Shown: in pieces, positions 8,914 through 18,546 of the stretch
How the letters are laid out: each line of letters opens with the position of its first letter
Numbering within the stretch: the first letter of the stretch is position 1
Assembly (NCBI RefSeq): GCF_900249755.1
Contig: NZ_LT976854.1
Location: 124,001-188,000 of the forward strand
From: Cupriavidus taiwanensis
Lineage (GTDB): Bacteria; Pseudomonadota; Gammaproteobacteria; Burkholderiales; Burkholderiaceae
Reading direction: 5' to 3'
DNA length: 64,000 bases
Program-made: the position numbers and the translations under genes
The notes under the pieces: model-generated
What the model was told of the DNA's origin: nothing
Databases searched by the model: none
Seen by the model: only the letters and a program-made list of their open reading frames with translations

Positions 8914-9936
8914 CTAGCCCGCGCCACTCTCCAGCGCCGCGTCATATTCCCCCAGGCAAGCCAGCCCGTTCAGCCGCGACCGCAGCAGCAGCGCCTGCTG
9001 CGCCGCCGCGGTGTTGCCTGGCTCGCCGCGCCAGGCCAGCAGCGGCGGCTCCTGCAGCGCGCGCCCGTACGAGAAGGACAGCCGCCACGGCAGCGGCGCC
9101 AGGCGGTTCATGGCGTCGAGGTTGGCGGTGGCCTCGGCCGGGGTTTGTCCGCCGGACAGGAAGAAGATGCCCGGCACCGCCGCCGGCACGGTGCGCCTGA
9201 GCACCTGCACGGTCTGCATGGCGACTTCCGACGGCGGCGCGTGGCCGGCATCCTTGCCGGGCAGCACCATGCTGGGCTTGAGCAGCATGTGTTCCAGCAC
9301 CACCGCGTGGCGGTGCAGGGCGTGGAAGACTTCATGCAGCACGGCTTCGGTCACCTGGGCGCAGCGGGCCATGGTGTGGGCGCCGTCCATCAGCACTTCG
9401 GGCTCGACGATGGGCACCACGCCGGCCTGCTGGCAGATGGCCGCGTAGCGGGCCAGCGCTTCGGCATTGGCCTGCACGGCGGCGCGTCCGGGCAGCGTGT
9501 CCGACACGTTGTAGACCGCACGCCACTTGGCAAAGCGCGCGCCCTGTTGCCGGTAACCGGCCAGCCGCTTGGCCAGCCCGTCGAGGCCCTCTGTGATTTC
9601 ATCGCCGGGGGCGAGCGCCAGCGCAAGCTTGCCCTTGTCGACCTTGATCCCCGGCACGATGCCCTGGCGCGCGGCCAGTTCCGGCAGGGGCGTGCCGTCG
9701 TCTGCGCGCTGCCCCAGGGTTTCTTCGTAAAGGATCACGCCGCTGATGTAGTCGCCCAGGCCCGGCGTACTCAAGAGCAGGTTGCGCCACGCGCGTCGGT
9801 TTTCTTCGCTCGATTCCACGCCGATGCGCTCGAAGCGCTTGGCGATGGTCGGGCCGCTCTCGTCGGCGGCCAACAGGCCCTTGCCCGGCTGTGCCAGGGC
9901 GTCCACGGTGGCTTGCAGTTCGCTTGATGTGTCCAT
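8914..9936 (-). CDS. Class I fructose-bisphosphate aldolase
   Basis: A 340-residue Schiff-base aldolase of the eukaryote-like class I family, cleaving fructose 1,6-bisphosphate to dihydroxyacetone phosphate and glyceraldehyde 3-phosphate in the cytosol. The N-terminal block GKGLLAADESGPTIAKRF is diagnostic. IVPGIKVDKG and VEPEV (barrel strands) follow, then LLKPSMVLPG, which contains the lysine that forms the Schiff base. The ORF extends 30 codons further upstream, but ATG 9936 has GGAG about 7 bases before it and gives the normal N-terminus. No metal-binding class II motifs are present. It may serve sugar breakdown or gluconeogenesis; the neighbours do not decide. Confidence 0.95.
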   Translation of the reverse strand: MDTSSELQATVDALAQPGKGLLAADESGPTIAKRFERIGVESSEENRRAWRNLLLSTPGLGDYISGVILYEETLGQRADDGTPLPELAARQGIVPGIKVDKGKLALALAPGDEITEGLDGLAKRLAGYRQQGARFAKWRAVYNVSDTLPGRAAVQANAEALARYAAICQQAGVVPIVEPEVLMDGAHTMARCAQVTEAVLHEVFHALHRHAVVLEHMLLKPSMVLPGKDAGHAPPSEVAMQTVQVLRRTVPAAVPGIFFLSGGQTPAEATANLDAMNRLAPLPWRLSFSYGRALQEPPLLAWRGEPGNTAAAQQALLLRSRLNGLACLGEYDAALESGAG

Positions 9937-10209
9937 GACGTAGCTCCGCGCAGGTGACATAAGCGCAAGCATTTCCCCGAATCGGCAATCGCGCAAGGGC
10001 ATCGGGGGCCGGCGGCGCGCGCGCATGGTGGCCGCCCGAACATTGCGGCGGCCTGCGCGGGCGCCGCGCCGGGGGAAGATCCCGTCCGTCCGGGTGTGGG
10101 ATAATTGCGGCTTTGCCCACGGCGCAGCTCAAGAGGTTGTTCGCACGGGCATGCCAGGGCCCTTATTCCCGCGGCCCGCTTCCTACCGCGATACTTCTAA
10201 AGCAAGACC

Positions 10210-12069
10210 ATGCCCACATACCGTTCCAAAACCTCCACCGCCGGCCGCAACATGGCGGGGGCGCGCTCGCTGTGGCGCGCCACCGGCATGAAAGACGAAG
10301 ATTTCTCCAAGCCCATCATTGCCGTGGTCAATTCCTTCACGCAGTTCGTGCCGGGGCACGTGCACCTGAAGGACCTGGGCCAGCTGGTCGCGCGCGAGAT
10401 CGAGGCCGCGGGCGGCGTGGCCAAGGAGTTCAACACCATCGCGGTCGACGACGGCATCGCCATGGGCCATGACGGCATGCTGTATTCGCTGCCCAGCCGC
10501 GACATCATCGCCGACTCGGTCGAATACATGGTCAACGCGCACTGCGCCGACGCCATGGTGTGCATCTCCAACTGCGACAAGATCACCCCGGGCATGCTGA
10601 TGGCCGCGATGCGCCTGAACATCCCGGTGATCTTCGTCTCGGGCGGGCCGATGGAAGCCGGCAAGACGCGCCTGGCCAACCCCGTCACCAAGGCCATGGA
10701 GTTCAAGAAGCTGGACCTGGTCGACGCCATGGTGATTGCCGCCGACAGCGCATACTCCGACGCCGACGTGGCCGAGGTGGAGCGTTCCGCCTGCCCGACC
10801 TGCGGCTCGTGCTCCGGCATGTTCACCGCCAATTCCATGAACTGCCTGACCGAGGCGCTGGGCCTGTCGCTGCCGGGCAACGGCACCGTGGTGGCCACGC
10901 ACGCGGACCGCGAGCAGCTGTTCAAGCGGGCCGGCCGCCGCATCGTGGAACTGGCGCGCCAGTACTACGAGCAGGAAGACGCCAGCGTGCTGCCGCGCGC
11001 GGTGGGCTTCAAGGCGTTCGAGAACGCCATGACGCTGGACATCGCCATGGGCGGCTCGACCAACACCATCCTGCACCTGCTGGCGATCGCGCGCGAGGCG
11101 GAGATCGACTTCGACATGACCGACATCGACCGCCTGTCGCGGGTCGTGCCGCAGCTGTGCAAGGTCGCGCCCAACACCAACAAGTACCACATCGAGGATG
11201 TCCACCGCGCCGGCGGCATCATGGCCATCCTGGGCGAGCTGGAGCGCGCCGGCAAGCTGCACACCGACGTGCCCACGGTGCATGCCCCCACGCTCAAGGA
11301 CGCGCTGGAGCAGTGGGACATCAGCCGCACCCAGGACGAAGCCGTCAAGCAGTTCTACCTGGCCGGCCCGGCCGGCGTTCCCACGCAGGTCGCGTTCAGC
11401 CAGAACACGCGCTGGCCCAGCCTGGACCTGGACCGCGCCGAGGGCTGCATCCGCTCCTACGAGCACGCCTTCTCCAAGGAAGGCGGCCTGGCGGTGCTGA
11501 CCGGCAACATCGCGCTCGACGGCTGCGTGGTGAAGACCGCCGGCGTGGACGAGAGCATCCTGGTGTTCGAGGGCACCGCCCACGTCACCGAATCGCAGGA
11601 CGAAGCGGTCGAGAACATCCTCAGCGACAGGGTCAAGGCCGGCGACGTGGTGATCGTGCGCTACGAAGGCCCGAAGGGCGGCCCGGGCATGCAGGAAATG
11701 CTCTACCCCACCAGCTACATCAAGTCCAAGGGCCTGGGCAAGGCCTGCGCGCTGCTGACCGACGGCCGCTTCTCCGGCGGCACCTCGGGCCTGTCCATCG
11801 GCCACTGCTCGCCCGAAGCCGCGGCCGGCGGCGCCATCGGCCTGGTGCAGGACGGCGACAAGATCCGCATCGACATTCCCAACCGCACGATCAATGTGCT
11901 GGTGTCCGATGAAGAACTGGCGCGCCGCCGCGAGTTGCAGAACGCCAAGGGCTGGAAGCCCGCGAAGCCGCGGCCGCGCAAGGTGTCGGCGGCGCTGAAG
12001 GCGTATGCGAAGCTGGTGATGTCGGCGGACAAGGGCGCGGTGCGTGACCTGTCGCTGCTGGACGACTGA
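10210..12069 (+). CDS. ilvD: Dihydroxy-acid dehydratase
   Basis: A 619-residue IlvD, which dehydrates 2,3-dihydroxy-isovalerate and its methylvalerate homologue to the keto acids of valine and isoleucine synthesis. The iron-sulfur ligands are visible as Cys122 in [10 protein letters not shown] (with Lys124, the usual carbamylated lysine) and Cys195 in [11 protein letters not shown]. The C-terminal [17 protein letters not shown] block is also present. Length and motif spacing match the long E. coli-type enzyme rather than the shorter sugar-acid dehydratases. It stands alone and ends in a strong rho-independent terminator at 12107-12131. Confidence 0.97.
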   Translation: MPTYRSKTSTAGRNMAGARSLWRATGMKDEDFSKPIIAVVNSFTQFVPGHVHLKDLGQLVAREIEAAGGVAKEFNTIAVDDGIAMGHDGMLYSLPSRDIIADSVEYMVNAHCADAMVCISNCDKITPGMLMAAMRLNIPVIFVSGGPMEAGKTRLANPVTKAMEFKKLDLVDAMVIAADSAYSDADVAEVERSACPTCGSCSGMFTANSMNCLTEALGLSLPGNGTVVATHADREQLFKRAGRRIVELARQYYEQEDASVLPRAVGFKAFENAMTLDIAMGGSTNTILHLLAIAREAEIDFDMTDIDRLSRVVPQLCKVAPNTNKYHIEDVHRAGGIMAILGELERAGKLHTDVPTVHAPTLKDALEQWDISRTQDEAVKQFYLAGPAGVPTQVAFSQNTRWPSLDLDRAEGCIRSYEHAFSKEGGLAVLTGNIALDGCVVKTAGVDESILVFEGTAHVTESQDEAVENILSDRVKAGDVVIVRYEGPKGGPGMQEMLYPTSYIKSKGLGKACALLTDGRFSGGTSGLSIGHCSPEAAAGGAIGLVQDGDKIRIDIPNRTINVLVSDEELARRRELQNAKGWKPAKPRPRKVSAALKAYAKLVMSADKGAVRDLSLLDD

Positions 12070-12106
12070 CCGGGGGCGGGCTGCGTGCCCGCTTGCGTGA
12101 ACAGAG

Positions 12107-12131
12107 ACCGCTCCTTGGAGCGGTTTTTTTT
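12107..12131 (+). terminator. Rho-independent terminator of ilvD
   Basis: An 8-bp perfect stem, ACCGCTCC (12107-12114) and GGAGCGGT (12117-12124), with a 2-base TT between the arms (so the top pairs must open), is followed by a T-run to 12131. It begins 38 bases after the ilvD stop. Confidence 0.9.
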
Positions 12132-12229
12132 CGCGCTTCGAAGCATTCCGGAGGACTGCATTGCCACATTCCTGATCCTGATGGCCGCTATTGCCCGGCA
12201 GCCAGAAATGTCAATGCCATCGCCAAGCG

Positions 12230-12246
12230 GTTCCGCTGTGCGAAAC
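12230..12246. promoter_or_regulatory. IclR-type operator-like palindrome upstream of the 12-kb Bug gene
   Basis: GTTCCGCTGTGCGAAAC is a 17-bp near-palindrome (7-bp arms, one mismatch). It differs only in the central triplet from the one at 44544-44560, which lies in the IclR/CoA-transferase promoter region. It is 112 bases before the Bug gene. No IclR gene lies next to this site. Confidence 0.5.
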
Positions 12247-12358
12247 CAAAGTTGACCGATGCGTTCGACGCAGCCACTGTTGGATGGCACCCGCAAGTCG
12301 TCGTGCTCTGGCCGGGGCACGACCCCCGGCAGAAAAAACACAACGGAGGAGACCAGGG

Positions 12359-13327
12359 ATGTTTGGAATCGTGGCAGGAAAGCTCGCGGCCGGCATGACG
12401 CTGGCCCTTGCGGCGCTTGGTGCGCAGGCTGAGGCCGCGTATCCGTCGCGGCCCATCACCATCGTCGTGACCTTCCAGGCTGGCGGCTTGCTCGACGCGC
12501 ACATGCGCGGCACCGCGCGGCTGGCAGAGAAGGAACTCGGGCAGTCGGTCGTCATCGACAACCGGCCCGGCGGCATGTCGATGATCGGTGCGCGGGCGGT
12601 GGCGAATGCTGCGCCGGACGGCTACACCCTGCTCCAGGCGAGCCAGAACCTGTTGCGCGTACCGTATCTGATGAAAGGCAAGATCGATCCGGTGGGCGAT
12701 TTCACCTACGTGATCGGATTGGCGGACGCGGAGCATGTGGTCGCGGTGCCGGCCGGGTCGCCATGGCACTCGCTCAAGGACATGATCGACGCGGCGCGAG
12801 CCAGGCCGGGCACGGTGTCGTACGGGACGACCGGAATGGGCGGCACGCCGCATCTGGCGATGACCGAACTCACCCGCCAGGCCGGCGTGCGGATGGTGCA
12901 CGTGCCGTTCAAGGGCGCGCCGGATGCTACCGTCAGCCTGCTCAACACGGGCGGCATCGACGCTGCCTGCCTGCCGTATTCGGAAGTCGCCAAGCTCGAC
13001 GGCAAGGCGCGCATCCTGAGCGTACTCAGCGCGCAGCGCATGAAGCTCGATCCGGGCGTGCCGACCGCCATCGAGGCCGGATACCAGGTCACCGCGCCGT
13101 CCTACATCGGCATCGTCGGGCCAAAGGGTATGGACCCCGCAGTAGTCGAGCGCGTCCAGAGCGCCTTCCGCAAGGTGATGCAGAGCACAGAGTATGACGC
13201 GCTGACGACCCGTCTCGGGATGTATGCACTGTACAGGTCAGCGGCGGACTACCGCCAGTGGGCGCAGGCGCGCACGCTGGTGGAGAAGCAACTGGTGCAG
13301 ACGGCCGGTTTGTCAGTGACCGAATGA
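12359..13327 (+). CDS. Bug-family (TctC-like) periplasmic substrate-binding protein
   Basis: A 322-residue periplasmic solute-binding protein of the tripartite tricarboxylate transporter family (Bug), which captures carboxylates. The signal peptide ends near GAQAEA and the mature protein begins AYPSRPITIVVTF, the standard Bug opening. VIDNRPGGMSMIGARAVA forms part of the ligand pocket, and MVHVPFKGAP is the conserved hinge motif. The frame is open far upstream, but GGAGGAG at 12345-12351 and the signal peptide fix ATG 12359. No TctA or TctB permease gene is nearby. A CoA-transferase gene follows after 52 bases, so the ligand is probably an organic acid that is then activated to a CoA ester. 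Confidence 0.93.
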   Translation: MFGIVAGKLAAGMTLALAALGAQAEAAYPSRPITIVVTFQAGGLLDAHMRGTARLAEKELGQSVVIDNRPGGMSMIGARAVANAAPDGYTLLQASQNLLRVPYLMKGKIDPVGDFTYVIGLADAEHVVAVPAGSPWHSLKDMIDAARARPGTVSYGTTGMGGTPHLAMTELTRQAGVRMVHVPFKGAPDATVSLLNTGGIDAACLPYSEVAKLDGKARILSVLSAQRMKLDPGVPTAIEAGYQVTAPSYIGIVGPKGMDPAVVERVQSAFRKVMQSTEYDALTTRLGMYALYRSAADYRQWAQARTLVEKQLVQTAGLSVTE

Positions 13328-13379
13328 CGACGATTTCGAGCCAGCCGTTCTTCGCGGCACACCTCATCTTCCAGTGAAC

Positions 13380-14543
13380 ATGTCCATCTCTCTCCCCCTG
13401 CAAGGATTGCGCGTCATCGAGTTCGGGCAGTACATCGCGGCTCCCGCGGCTGCCCAAACGCTCGCCGACCTGGGCGCCAGCGTGGTCAAGATCGAGCCGC
13501 CAGGCGGCGACGCAAGTCGTCATGCGGGCTGGTCTGCCGACGACTGCGGCCCGATGTTCTGCGCGTTCAACCGCGGCAAGCAATCCGTCGTGCTCGACCT
13601 GCGCAATCCGGCCGACCTGGCCGCGGCGCGCGAACTGTCGCTGTTGGCCGACATCGTGCTGCAGAACGCGCGTCCCGGTGTCATGGAGAAGTTCGGCCTG
13701 GGCGCCGAGCAGTTGCGCGCGGTGCAGCCACGTCTGATCTATGCGTCCGTCAATGGATTCGGCGATGCCGGCGCGGACGCCACGCGCCCCGGGCTGGACG
13801 TCGCGGCGCAGGCCGAGAGCGGAATCATGGCACTGAACGGCGACGCGCACGCAGATCCGACGCGGGTCGGGTTTACGGTGGTCGATCTGATGGCGGCGCG
13901 CACGCTGACCACGGCCGTGCTTGCCGCGCTCGTGCAGCGCGGGATCAGCGGCAACGGTGCGCACATCCGCATCTCGCTGATCGACGTCGCCATGGACATG
14001 CTCGCCCACCCCTGGGCCGAATACCAGCTCACGGCAGAGGCGCCGTCGCGCTGCGGCAACGGGCAGGCCACGATGGCACCGGCCGCGGATGTGCTCGATA
14101 CCGGCGAAGGCAAGCTCGTCATCTCGGCCTATGTCCAGGACCACTTTGCGCGGCTCTGCCATTGCCTGGACCGCCCCGACATGCCGAGCGACCCGCGCTT
14201 TTGCGACAACGCCGCGCGCGTGGCCAACCGGGGGGCGCTGCGCGAGGCGCTGACCGAGGCGCTCGCCGGCATGAGTGCCGACGCCGCTTGCGCGAAGCTG
14301 ACCAGCGCGGGCGTGGTTTGCGGCGTGGTGCGCAGCGTCGACGGTGCGGTGGAGTACGCCCGCACCAATATGCCCGAGCGCCTCGTCACCGCGACAACGC
14401 CCGGCGGCCACGAACTGTGCTTTCCCGCGTTGCCGATCAGCATCGATCAGATGCCAAGGCCGGGCGGCGCGCTGCCGGCGCTCGGCGAGCACACGGCGAT
14501 GGTCATCGAGTCGCTGGCCAGGGCTTGCAGCAAGGCCGCCTGA
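13380..14543 (+). CDS. CaiB/BaiF family CoA-transferase
   Basis: A 387-residue class III CoA-transferase, moving CoA between acyl carboxylates in the cytosol. The N-terminal LQGLRVIEFGQYIAAPAAAQ and LGASVVKIEPPGGDASR are the CoA-binding start. The expected catalytic aspartate is in RPGLDVAAQAESGIMALNG. A GTG two codons earlier (13374) is an alternative start; neither has a clear ribosome site. The gene directly follows a Bug binding protein and belongs to a partly decayed catabolic group together with the double acyl-CoA dehydrogenase downstream. The substrate is unknown. Confidence 0.92.
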   Translation: MSISLPLQGLRVIEFGQYIAAPAAAQTLADLGASVVKIEPPGGDASRHAGWSADDCGPMFCAFNRGKQSVVLDLRNPADLAAARELSLLADIVLQNARPGVMEKFGLGAEQLRAVQPRLIYASVNGFGDAGADATRPGLDVAAQAESGIMALNGDAHADPTRVGFTVVDLMAARTLTTAVLAALVQRGISGNGAHIRISLIDVAMDMLAHPWAEYQLTAEAPSRCGNGQATMAPAADVLDTGEGKLVISAYVQDHFARLCHCLDRPDMPSDPRFCDNAARVANRGALREALTEALAGMSADAACAKLTSAGVVCGVVRSVDGAVEYARTNMPERLVTATTPGGHELCFPALPISIDQMPRPGGALPALGEHTAMVIESLARACSKAA

Positions 14544-14587
14544 GCGGTCCGCTTCCGGTGAGGTCTGATCCCGCGACAGATCGATCG

Positions 14588-15019
14588 ATGCAAGACAGAC
14601 CTGGCGCCCGCGCGAAGACCCCAGCGCCTGTCGTTGCGCGCCCGCGCTTGCTGCAGCTGGCCGCGGAGGACGACCATCCGACGCACTTCTTTGATGTCCT
14701 GCTGACCGCGCTGAAGAAGGTGGATCCCGTGCTGGTGAAGGACGCCGCTGTGCTCGCCAGCCGTAGCGGCCAGGAAGGGATGGTCGAGGCGCTGGTGATT
14801 TCCCTGGTGCGTGCGCTTGCCGCGCACCCGAGGGAGATGGTGATCATCCTGGATGACGCGCATCATCTCTGGCGCGCTGGGGTGCTGAAGGGCCTGCAAT
14901 TGCTGCTGGAGTACGCCCCGCAGAACCTGCAATGCGCGCTGGCCACGCGTAGTGTTCCTGGGGGCGGCACGGTCGGGTGGGTGCAGGATGCGTGGACAAC
15001 TCCAGGAGACGGCCCATGA
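14588..15019 (+). pseudogene. Remnant of a LuxR-family (MalT-type) ATP-binding regulator
   Basis: The 143-codon frame from ATG 14588 encodes an internal piece of a large MalT/LuxR-type regulator. Recognisable parts are LAAEDDHPTHFFDVLLTALKK, corresponding to the block after the nucleotide-binding loop, and MVIILDDAHHL, a Walker-B-like strand followed by the usual LLLEYAPQNLQCALATRS. The Walker A loop, the long repeat region and the C-terminal LuxR helix-turn-helix are all missing, and after ATRS the sequence no longer fits the family. The stop overlaps the next start as ATGA (15016-15019). It is therefore a truncated relic, though it may still be translated and coupled to the next gene. Confidence 0.7.
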
Positions 15020-16023
15020 ACCTGCCCCGCTTGACCCTCGCCTGCGCCATGCGCGCCTGCGCCTTGTTGCTGGCGCTCGCGCCGCTGGCCAGCGCCCCTG
15101 CATTCGCCGGGTATCCGGAGCGTCCGGTAAGGATGATGGTTGGCTTGCAAGCCGGCGCCAGCACTGACATTCTGGCCCGAAAGCTCGCCAGCAGGCTGGG
15201 CGAGCGCCTGGGCAAGCCTTTCGTCGTCGAGAACAGGCCTGGTGCGGGCACGCGGATCGCGATGGAAGCGGTGATCCGTGCGCCTGCCGACGGCTACACG
15301 CTGGGCGTCGCCAACGCCGTGACGGCTGCCTTTCCAATGATGTTCGACAACTTCGGATTCGTGCCGGGCCAGGACTTTGTGCCGATCGCCGTATTGGGGC
15401 GCGCGCCTTCCTATCTGGCGGTGCGCGCCACGCTTCCCGTGAAGAACGTGCAGGAGTTCGTGGCTTATGCCAGGGCGAACAGCGGCAAACTGAGTTTCGG
15501 CCAGGGCAGCACCGGCAGCAATCCGCACCTGTCGGCGCTGGCCCTGATGCGCTCGCTTGGCGTTCAGGCTGTGGACGTGCCCTACAAGGGCAACGCGCCC
15601 ACGGCGGTGGCATTGGCCGCCGGGGAGATCGATTTTGCGATGCTCGAATACCCCTCGGTCCGCCCGCTGGTGGAGCGGGGCAATGTGCGCTTGCTGGCGG
15701 TGATCGAGCCAAAGCGCATGGCGCTGATGCCTGACGTACCCACCGGCGGGGAGCAGGGCCTGACGCGCGAGATCGACGGCCTGACGCCCTGGTTCATGCT
15801 GGTGGCGCCGGCGGGGACGCCGCCGGCGGTGGTTGCGCTGCTCAACAAGCAGGTCAACGAAGCGCTGAAGGCGCCGGATGTGAAGCAGTCCCTGCTGGAA
15901 CTGGGCATCGAGACCGAAGGCGGTACCGCGGCCGAGGCGCTGGCGTACTTCACGCAGCAGCGCGAGCGCGTGGAACGGCTGGCGCGCGAACTGAAGGTCG
16001 TGCTGAAGACCGGAGGGCGATAG
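15016..16023 (+). CDS. Bug-family (TctC-like) periplasmic substrate-binding protein
   Basis: A 335-residue periplasmic binding protein. A long signal peptide (about 35 residues, ending ASAPAFA) precedes GYPERPVRMMVGLQAGASTDI. Pocket motifs VENRPGAGTRIAMEAV and VDVPYKGNAPTAVALAAGEIDFA are present. AGGAG at 15004-15008 marks ATG 15016, and the start overlaps the stop of the regulator remnant by four bases. Compared with the Bug gene at 12359 it is clearly a different paralogue. It is followed immediately by a broken enoyl-CoA hydratase and then by the double acyl-CoA dehydrogenase, pointing to uptake of a carboxylic acid for beta-oxidation-like breakdown. Confidence 0.92.
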   Translation: MNLPRLTLACAMRACALLLALAPLASAPAFAGYPERPVRMMVGLQAGASTDILARKLASRLGERLGKPFVVENRPGAGTRIAMEAVIRAPADGYTLGVANAVTAAFPMMFDNFGFVPGQDFVPIAVLGRAPSYLAVRATLPVKNVQEFVAYARANSGKLSFGQGSTGSNPHLSALALMRSLGVQAVDVPYKGNAPTAVALAAGEIDFAMLEYPSVRPLVERGNVRLLAVIEPKRMALMPDVPTGGEQGLTREIDGLTPWFMLVAPAGTPPAVVALLNKQVNEALKAPDVKQSLLELGIETEGGTAAEALAYFTQQRERVERLARELKVVLKTGGR

Positions 16024-16173
16024 TGGCTGAAGCCATCCATTTCGACGAGTCGTCGCTGCGCATCGATGGGCCGGTCGCCGGGTTCGACCCCCTGTCACAC
16101 CGAGGCCGCCGCGCGCTTTGCCAGGGGCGAGCCGCCCGCCTGCGACTGGGGCAAGCCGGCCAGCGGCCAATGA
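16023..16173 (+). pseudogene. Collapsed enoyl-CoA hydratase remnant (internal deletion and frameshift)
   Basis: A GTG at 16023 overlaps the previous stop (TAGTG) and opens VAEAIHFDESSLRIDGPVAG, which reads like the first strand of a crotonase. From about 16096 a different frame reads TEAAARFARGEPPACDW and stops at 16171-16173, which reads like a crotonase C-terminal tail. The roughly 200 residues between are gone. What I see is two short pieces in different frames; that they are the two ends of one enoyl-CoA hydratase gene is inference from their style and the catabolic setting. Confidence 0.5.
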
Positions 16174-16194
16174 TCTGAATTTCGGAACGCATCC

Positions 16195-18546
16195 ATGTCC
16201 AGACATCTTTCCTCTACCGAACTCGAATCCTTTCGCGCCGAGGTGCGTCAGTTCCTCGGACGAGCCGTGCCCGAAGACATCCAGGCCGCGGTGCGCGCCC
16301 ACTGCCTGGTCACGCGCGAACAGGCCATGCGCTGGCAGCGCATCCTGCACGAGCAGGGCTGGGCCGCACCCGGCTGGCCGCGAGAGCACGGTGGCCCCGG
16401 CTGGACTCTGGCGCAGCAGGCGGTGTTCCGTGAAGAACTCGCGGCGTGCGATGCCCCGCGCTTCGAAAACCTGGGCATCGACACCATCGGGCCGACGATC
16501 ATGCGCCACGGCACGGCCGAGCAGCAGGCCCGCTTCCTGCCGCGCATGCTGTCCTTTGACGACTTCTGGGCCCAGGGCTACTCCGAGCCGGACGCCGGCT
16601 CGGACCTCGCGTCGTTGCGTACCACGGCGTACCGCGACGGCGACTGCTTCGTGCTGAGCGGCACCAAGATCTGGCAGAGCTACGGCCATTGGGCCAACTG
16701 GGTGCTGGTGCTGGCGCGCACGGAATCGAACACCCAGCGCAAGCAGGACGGCATTTCCGTGCTGCTTGTCGAGCTGGCATCGCCCGGCGTCACGGTGCGG
16801 CCGATCCGCTTCATGCATGGTGGCGTGCTGCACGTGCAGATGTTCTTCGACGAGGTGTGGGTGCCGGTGGCCAACCTGGTGGGCGCGGAAAACGCGGGCT
16901 GGTCAGTGGCCAAGGGCCTGCTCGTCACGGAGCGCCTGTTCGTGGCGCGCGTGGCGGAATGCCGGGCCGAACTGGAGCAGACACGCCAGATGGTCGACGG
17001 CAGGGAGCGGGCAGTTACGTCGTTGCCTACGCAGGACGTCTACGCTCGCCGGCTGGCCGAGCTCGACATCCGCGTCCGCGCGCTGGAAGCGGCGTGGTGG
17101 CCCGCCGTGCATGCGGTGGAGCAGGGACAGGAGCCGGCGCTGGAGTCCTCGTTGCTGAAGCTCCAGGGCAATGAGGTCCTGCAGGACCTGCACCAGCTGC
17201 AGCTGGACCTGTTGGGGAGCGACGCGCTGGTGTTCGACCCGCAAGCGGTGCAAGGCATCCCCAGCGACCCGCCACTGGCGCCCGGGCACGCCGGCAATCT
17301 TGCCATGCAAGTCTGGCGCTACCGGGGCATTACGCTCGGCGGCGGCACCTCGGAAGTGCAGCGTGGCATCGTCGCCAAGGCCATCTTTGGCGGACAGACC
17401 GAGCTGGAACTGCCGCAGTCCGCGTGCCTCGATGCGCAGCAGGTCATGCTCGACGATGGCCTGCGCCGGCTGCTCGCGCAATGCTACGGCTTCGAGCGGC
17501 GCCGCGAGATCCTCGCCGCGCCTGGCGGCACCGATGACGCGTTCTGGCGCGGCTTTGGCGAGATGGGGTTGCGCCGGCTACTGCTGCCCGAGCGCGATGG
17601 CGGTTTCGGCGGCACGCTGCATGACCTGCTGCCGGTAATGAGCGCGCTGGGCGAGGCGCTGGTGCTGGACCCGGTGTTGTGGGCGTCGGTGCTGCCAATG
17701 CAGCTGCTGCTCGATGCCACCGGCTTCGAAGGCCGCTCCCGCACGCTCGAGGCGCTGGCGCAAGGGGCGCGCATTGCCTTTGCCGGCACGGATCGCGGGG
17801 CACCGGCAACGGCGGTCCGCGACGGCGATGGCTGGCGCCTGCGCGGCAACAAGATGCTTGTGCTGGGCGGCGACAGCGCCGACCGCGCGCTGGTGAGCGC
17901 GCGTCTGGAGGCCGGCGGCATCGCCCTGTTCGATTGTGCCGTCGGCGATCAAGGCGTCACCGTGCAACGCTATCGCCTGCACGACGGGCGCGGTGCCGCG
18001 GACCTGTTGCTGCAGGATGTGCGCCTGCCGCACGCGGCGCGCGTGGCTGGCCCGGAGCGGGCAAGCTCGATCATCGAGCAGGCGCTGGCCTGCGTCACGA
18101 TCGGCCTGTGCGCGGAAAGCACGGGCGCGATGCGCAAGGCGCTGGCACTTACCGTGGACTACATGCGTACCCGCAAGCAGTTCGGACGTAGCCTGGCCGA
18201 CAACCAGGCGTTGCAGCACCGTGTGGTGGAGCATTTCCGCAACTGGATCCATGCCCGCGCATTGGTTCAGCAGGCTGCCGCTGGCTGGCTTACGGCATCG
18301 CCGGCGGAGCGCGGCAAGCGCATCAGCGCCGCGAAGTGGATGGCTGGCCGCGCGGGCCGCGCCATCGCGCTGGATGCCCTGCAGTTGCATGGCGCGGTGG
18401 GTCTCCAGGATGAAACCGCGATCAGCCACTATGCGCGTCGCCTGGTCGCCAACGATGTCCTGCTCGGCGACATGACGTTCCACCTGGGGCGGTTCGTGGC
18501 CATCGACAGCCAGTCAGCACCAGGAAGAACCCTTGCCGAAGCATGA
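16195..18546 (+). CDS. Tandem (double-domain) acyl-CoA dehydrogenase
   Basis: A 783-residue protein holding two acyl-CoA dehydrogenase domains in one chain. The usual family length is about 380-400. Domain 1 (about residues 1-400) has GYSEPDAGSDLAS (from about 128) and the FAD/dimer motif GGGTSEVQRGIVAKAIFG (from about 382). Domain 2 (about 405-783) has a weaker fold signature, with YMRTRKQFGRSLADNQALQHR and LQLHGAVGLQDETAISHY, but no counterpart of the EPDAGSD block. It looks like a fused alpha/beta pair, as in heteromeric steroid-type dehydrogenases where one half is catalytically degenerate. It oxidises an acyl-CoA to the enoyl-CoA; the substrate is unknown. Confidence 0.9.
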   Translation: MSRHLSSTELESFRAEVRQFLGRAVPEDIQAAVRAHCLVTREQAMRWQRILHEQGWAAPGWPREHGGPGWTLAQQAVFREELAACDAPRFENLGIDTIGPTIMRHGTAEQQARFLPRMLSFDDFWAQGYSEPDAGSDLASLRTTAYRDGDCFVLSGTKIWQSYGHWANWVLVLARTESNTQRKQDGISVLLVELASPGVTVRPIRFMHGGVLHVQMFFDEVWVPVANLVGAENAGWSVAKGLLVTERLFVARVAECRAELEQTRQMVDGRERAVTSLPTQDVYARRLAELDIRVRALEAAWWPAVHAVEQGQEPALESSLLKLQGNEVLQDLHQLQLDLLGSDALVFDPQAVQGIPSDPPLAPGHAGNLAMQVWRYRGITLGGGTSEVQRGIVAKAIFGGQTELELPQSACLDAQQVMLDDGLRRLLAQCYGFERRREILAAPGGTDDAFWRGFGEMGLRRLLLPERDGGFGGTLHDLLPVMSALGEALVLDPVLWASVLPMQLLLDATGFEGRSRTLEALAQGARIAFAGTDRGAPATAVRDGDGWRLRGNKMLVLGGDSADRALVSARLEAGGIALFDCAVGDQGVTVQRYRLHDGRGAADLLLQDVRLPHAARVAGPERASSIIEQALACVTIGLCAESTGAMRKALALTVDYMRTRKQFGRSLADNQALQHRVVEHFRNWIHARALVQQAAAGWLTASPAERGKRISAAKWMAGRAGRAIALDALQLHGAVGLQDETAISHYARRLVANDVLLGDMTFHLGRFVAIDSQSAPGRTLAEA

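Noticed and set aside
10183..11805. 540-codon minus-strand frame inside ilvD
   Set aside because: Full overlap with ilvD and no recognisable motif; a product of high GC and strong codon bias.
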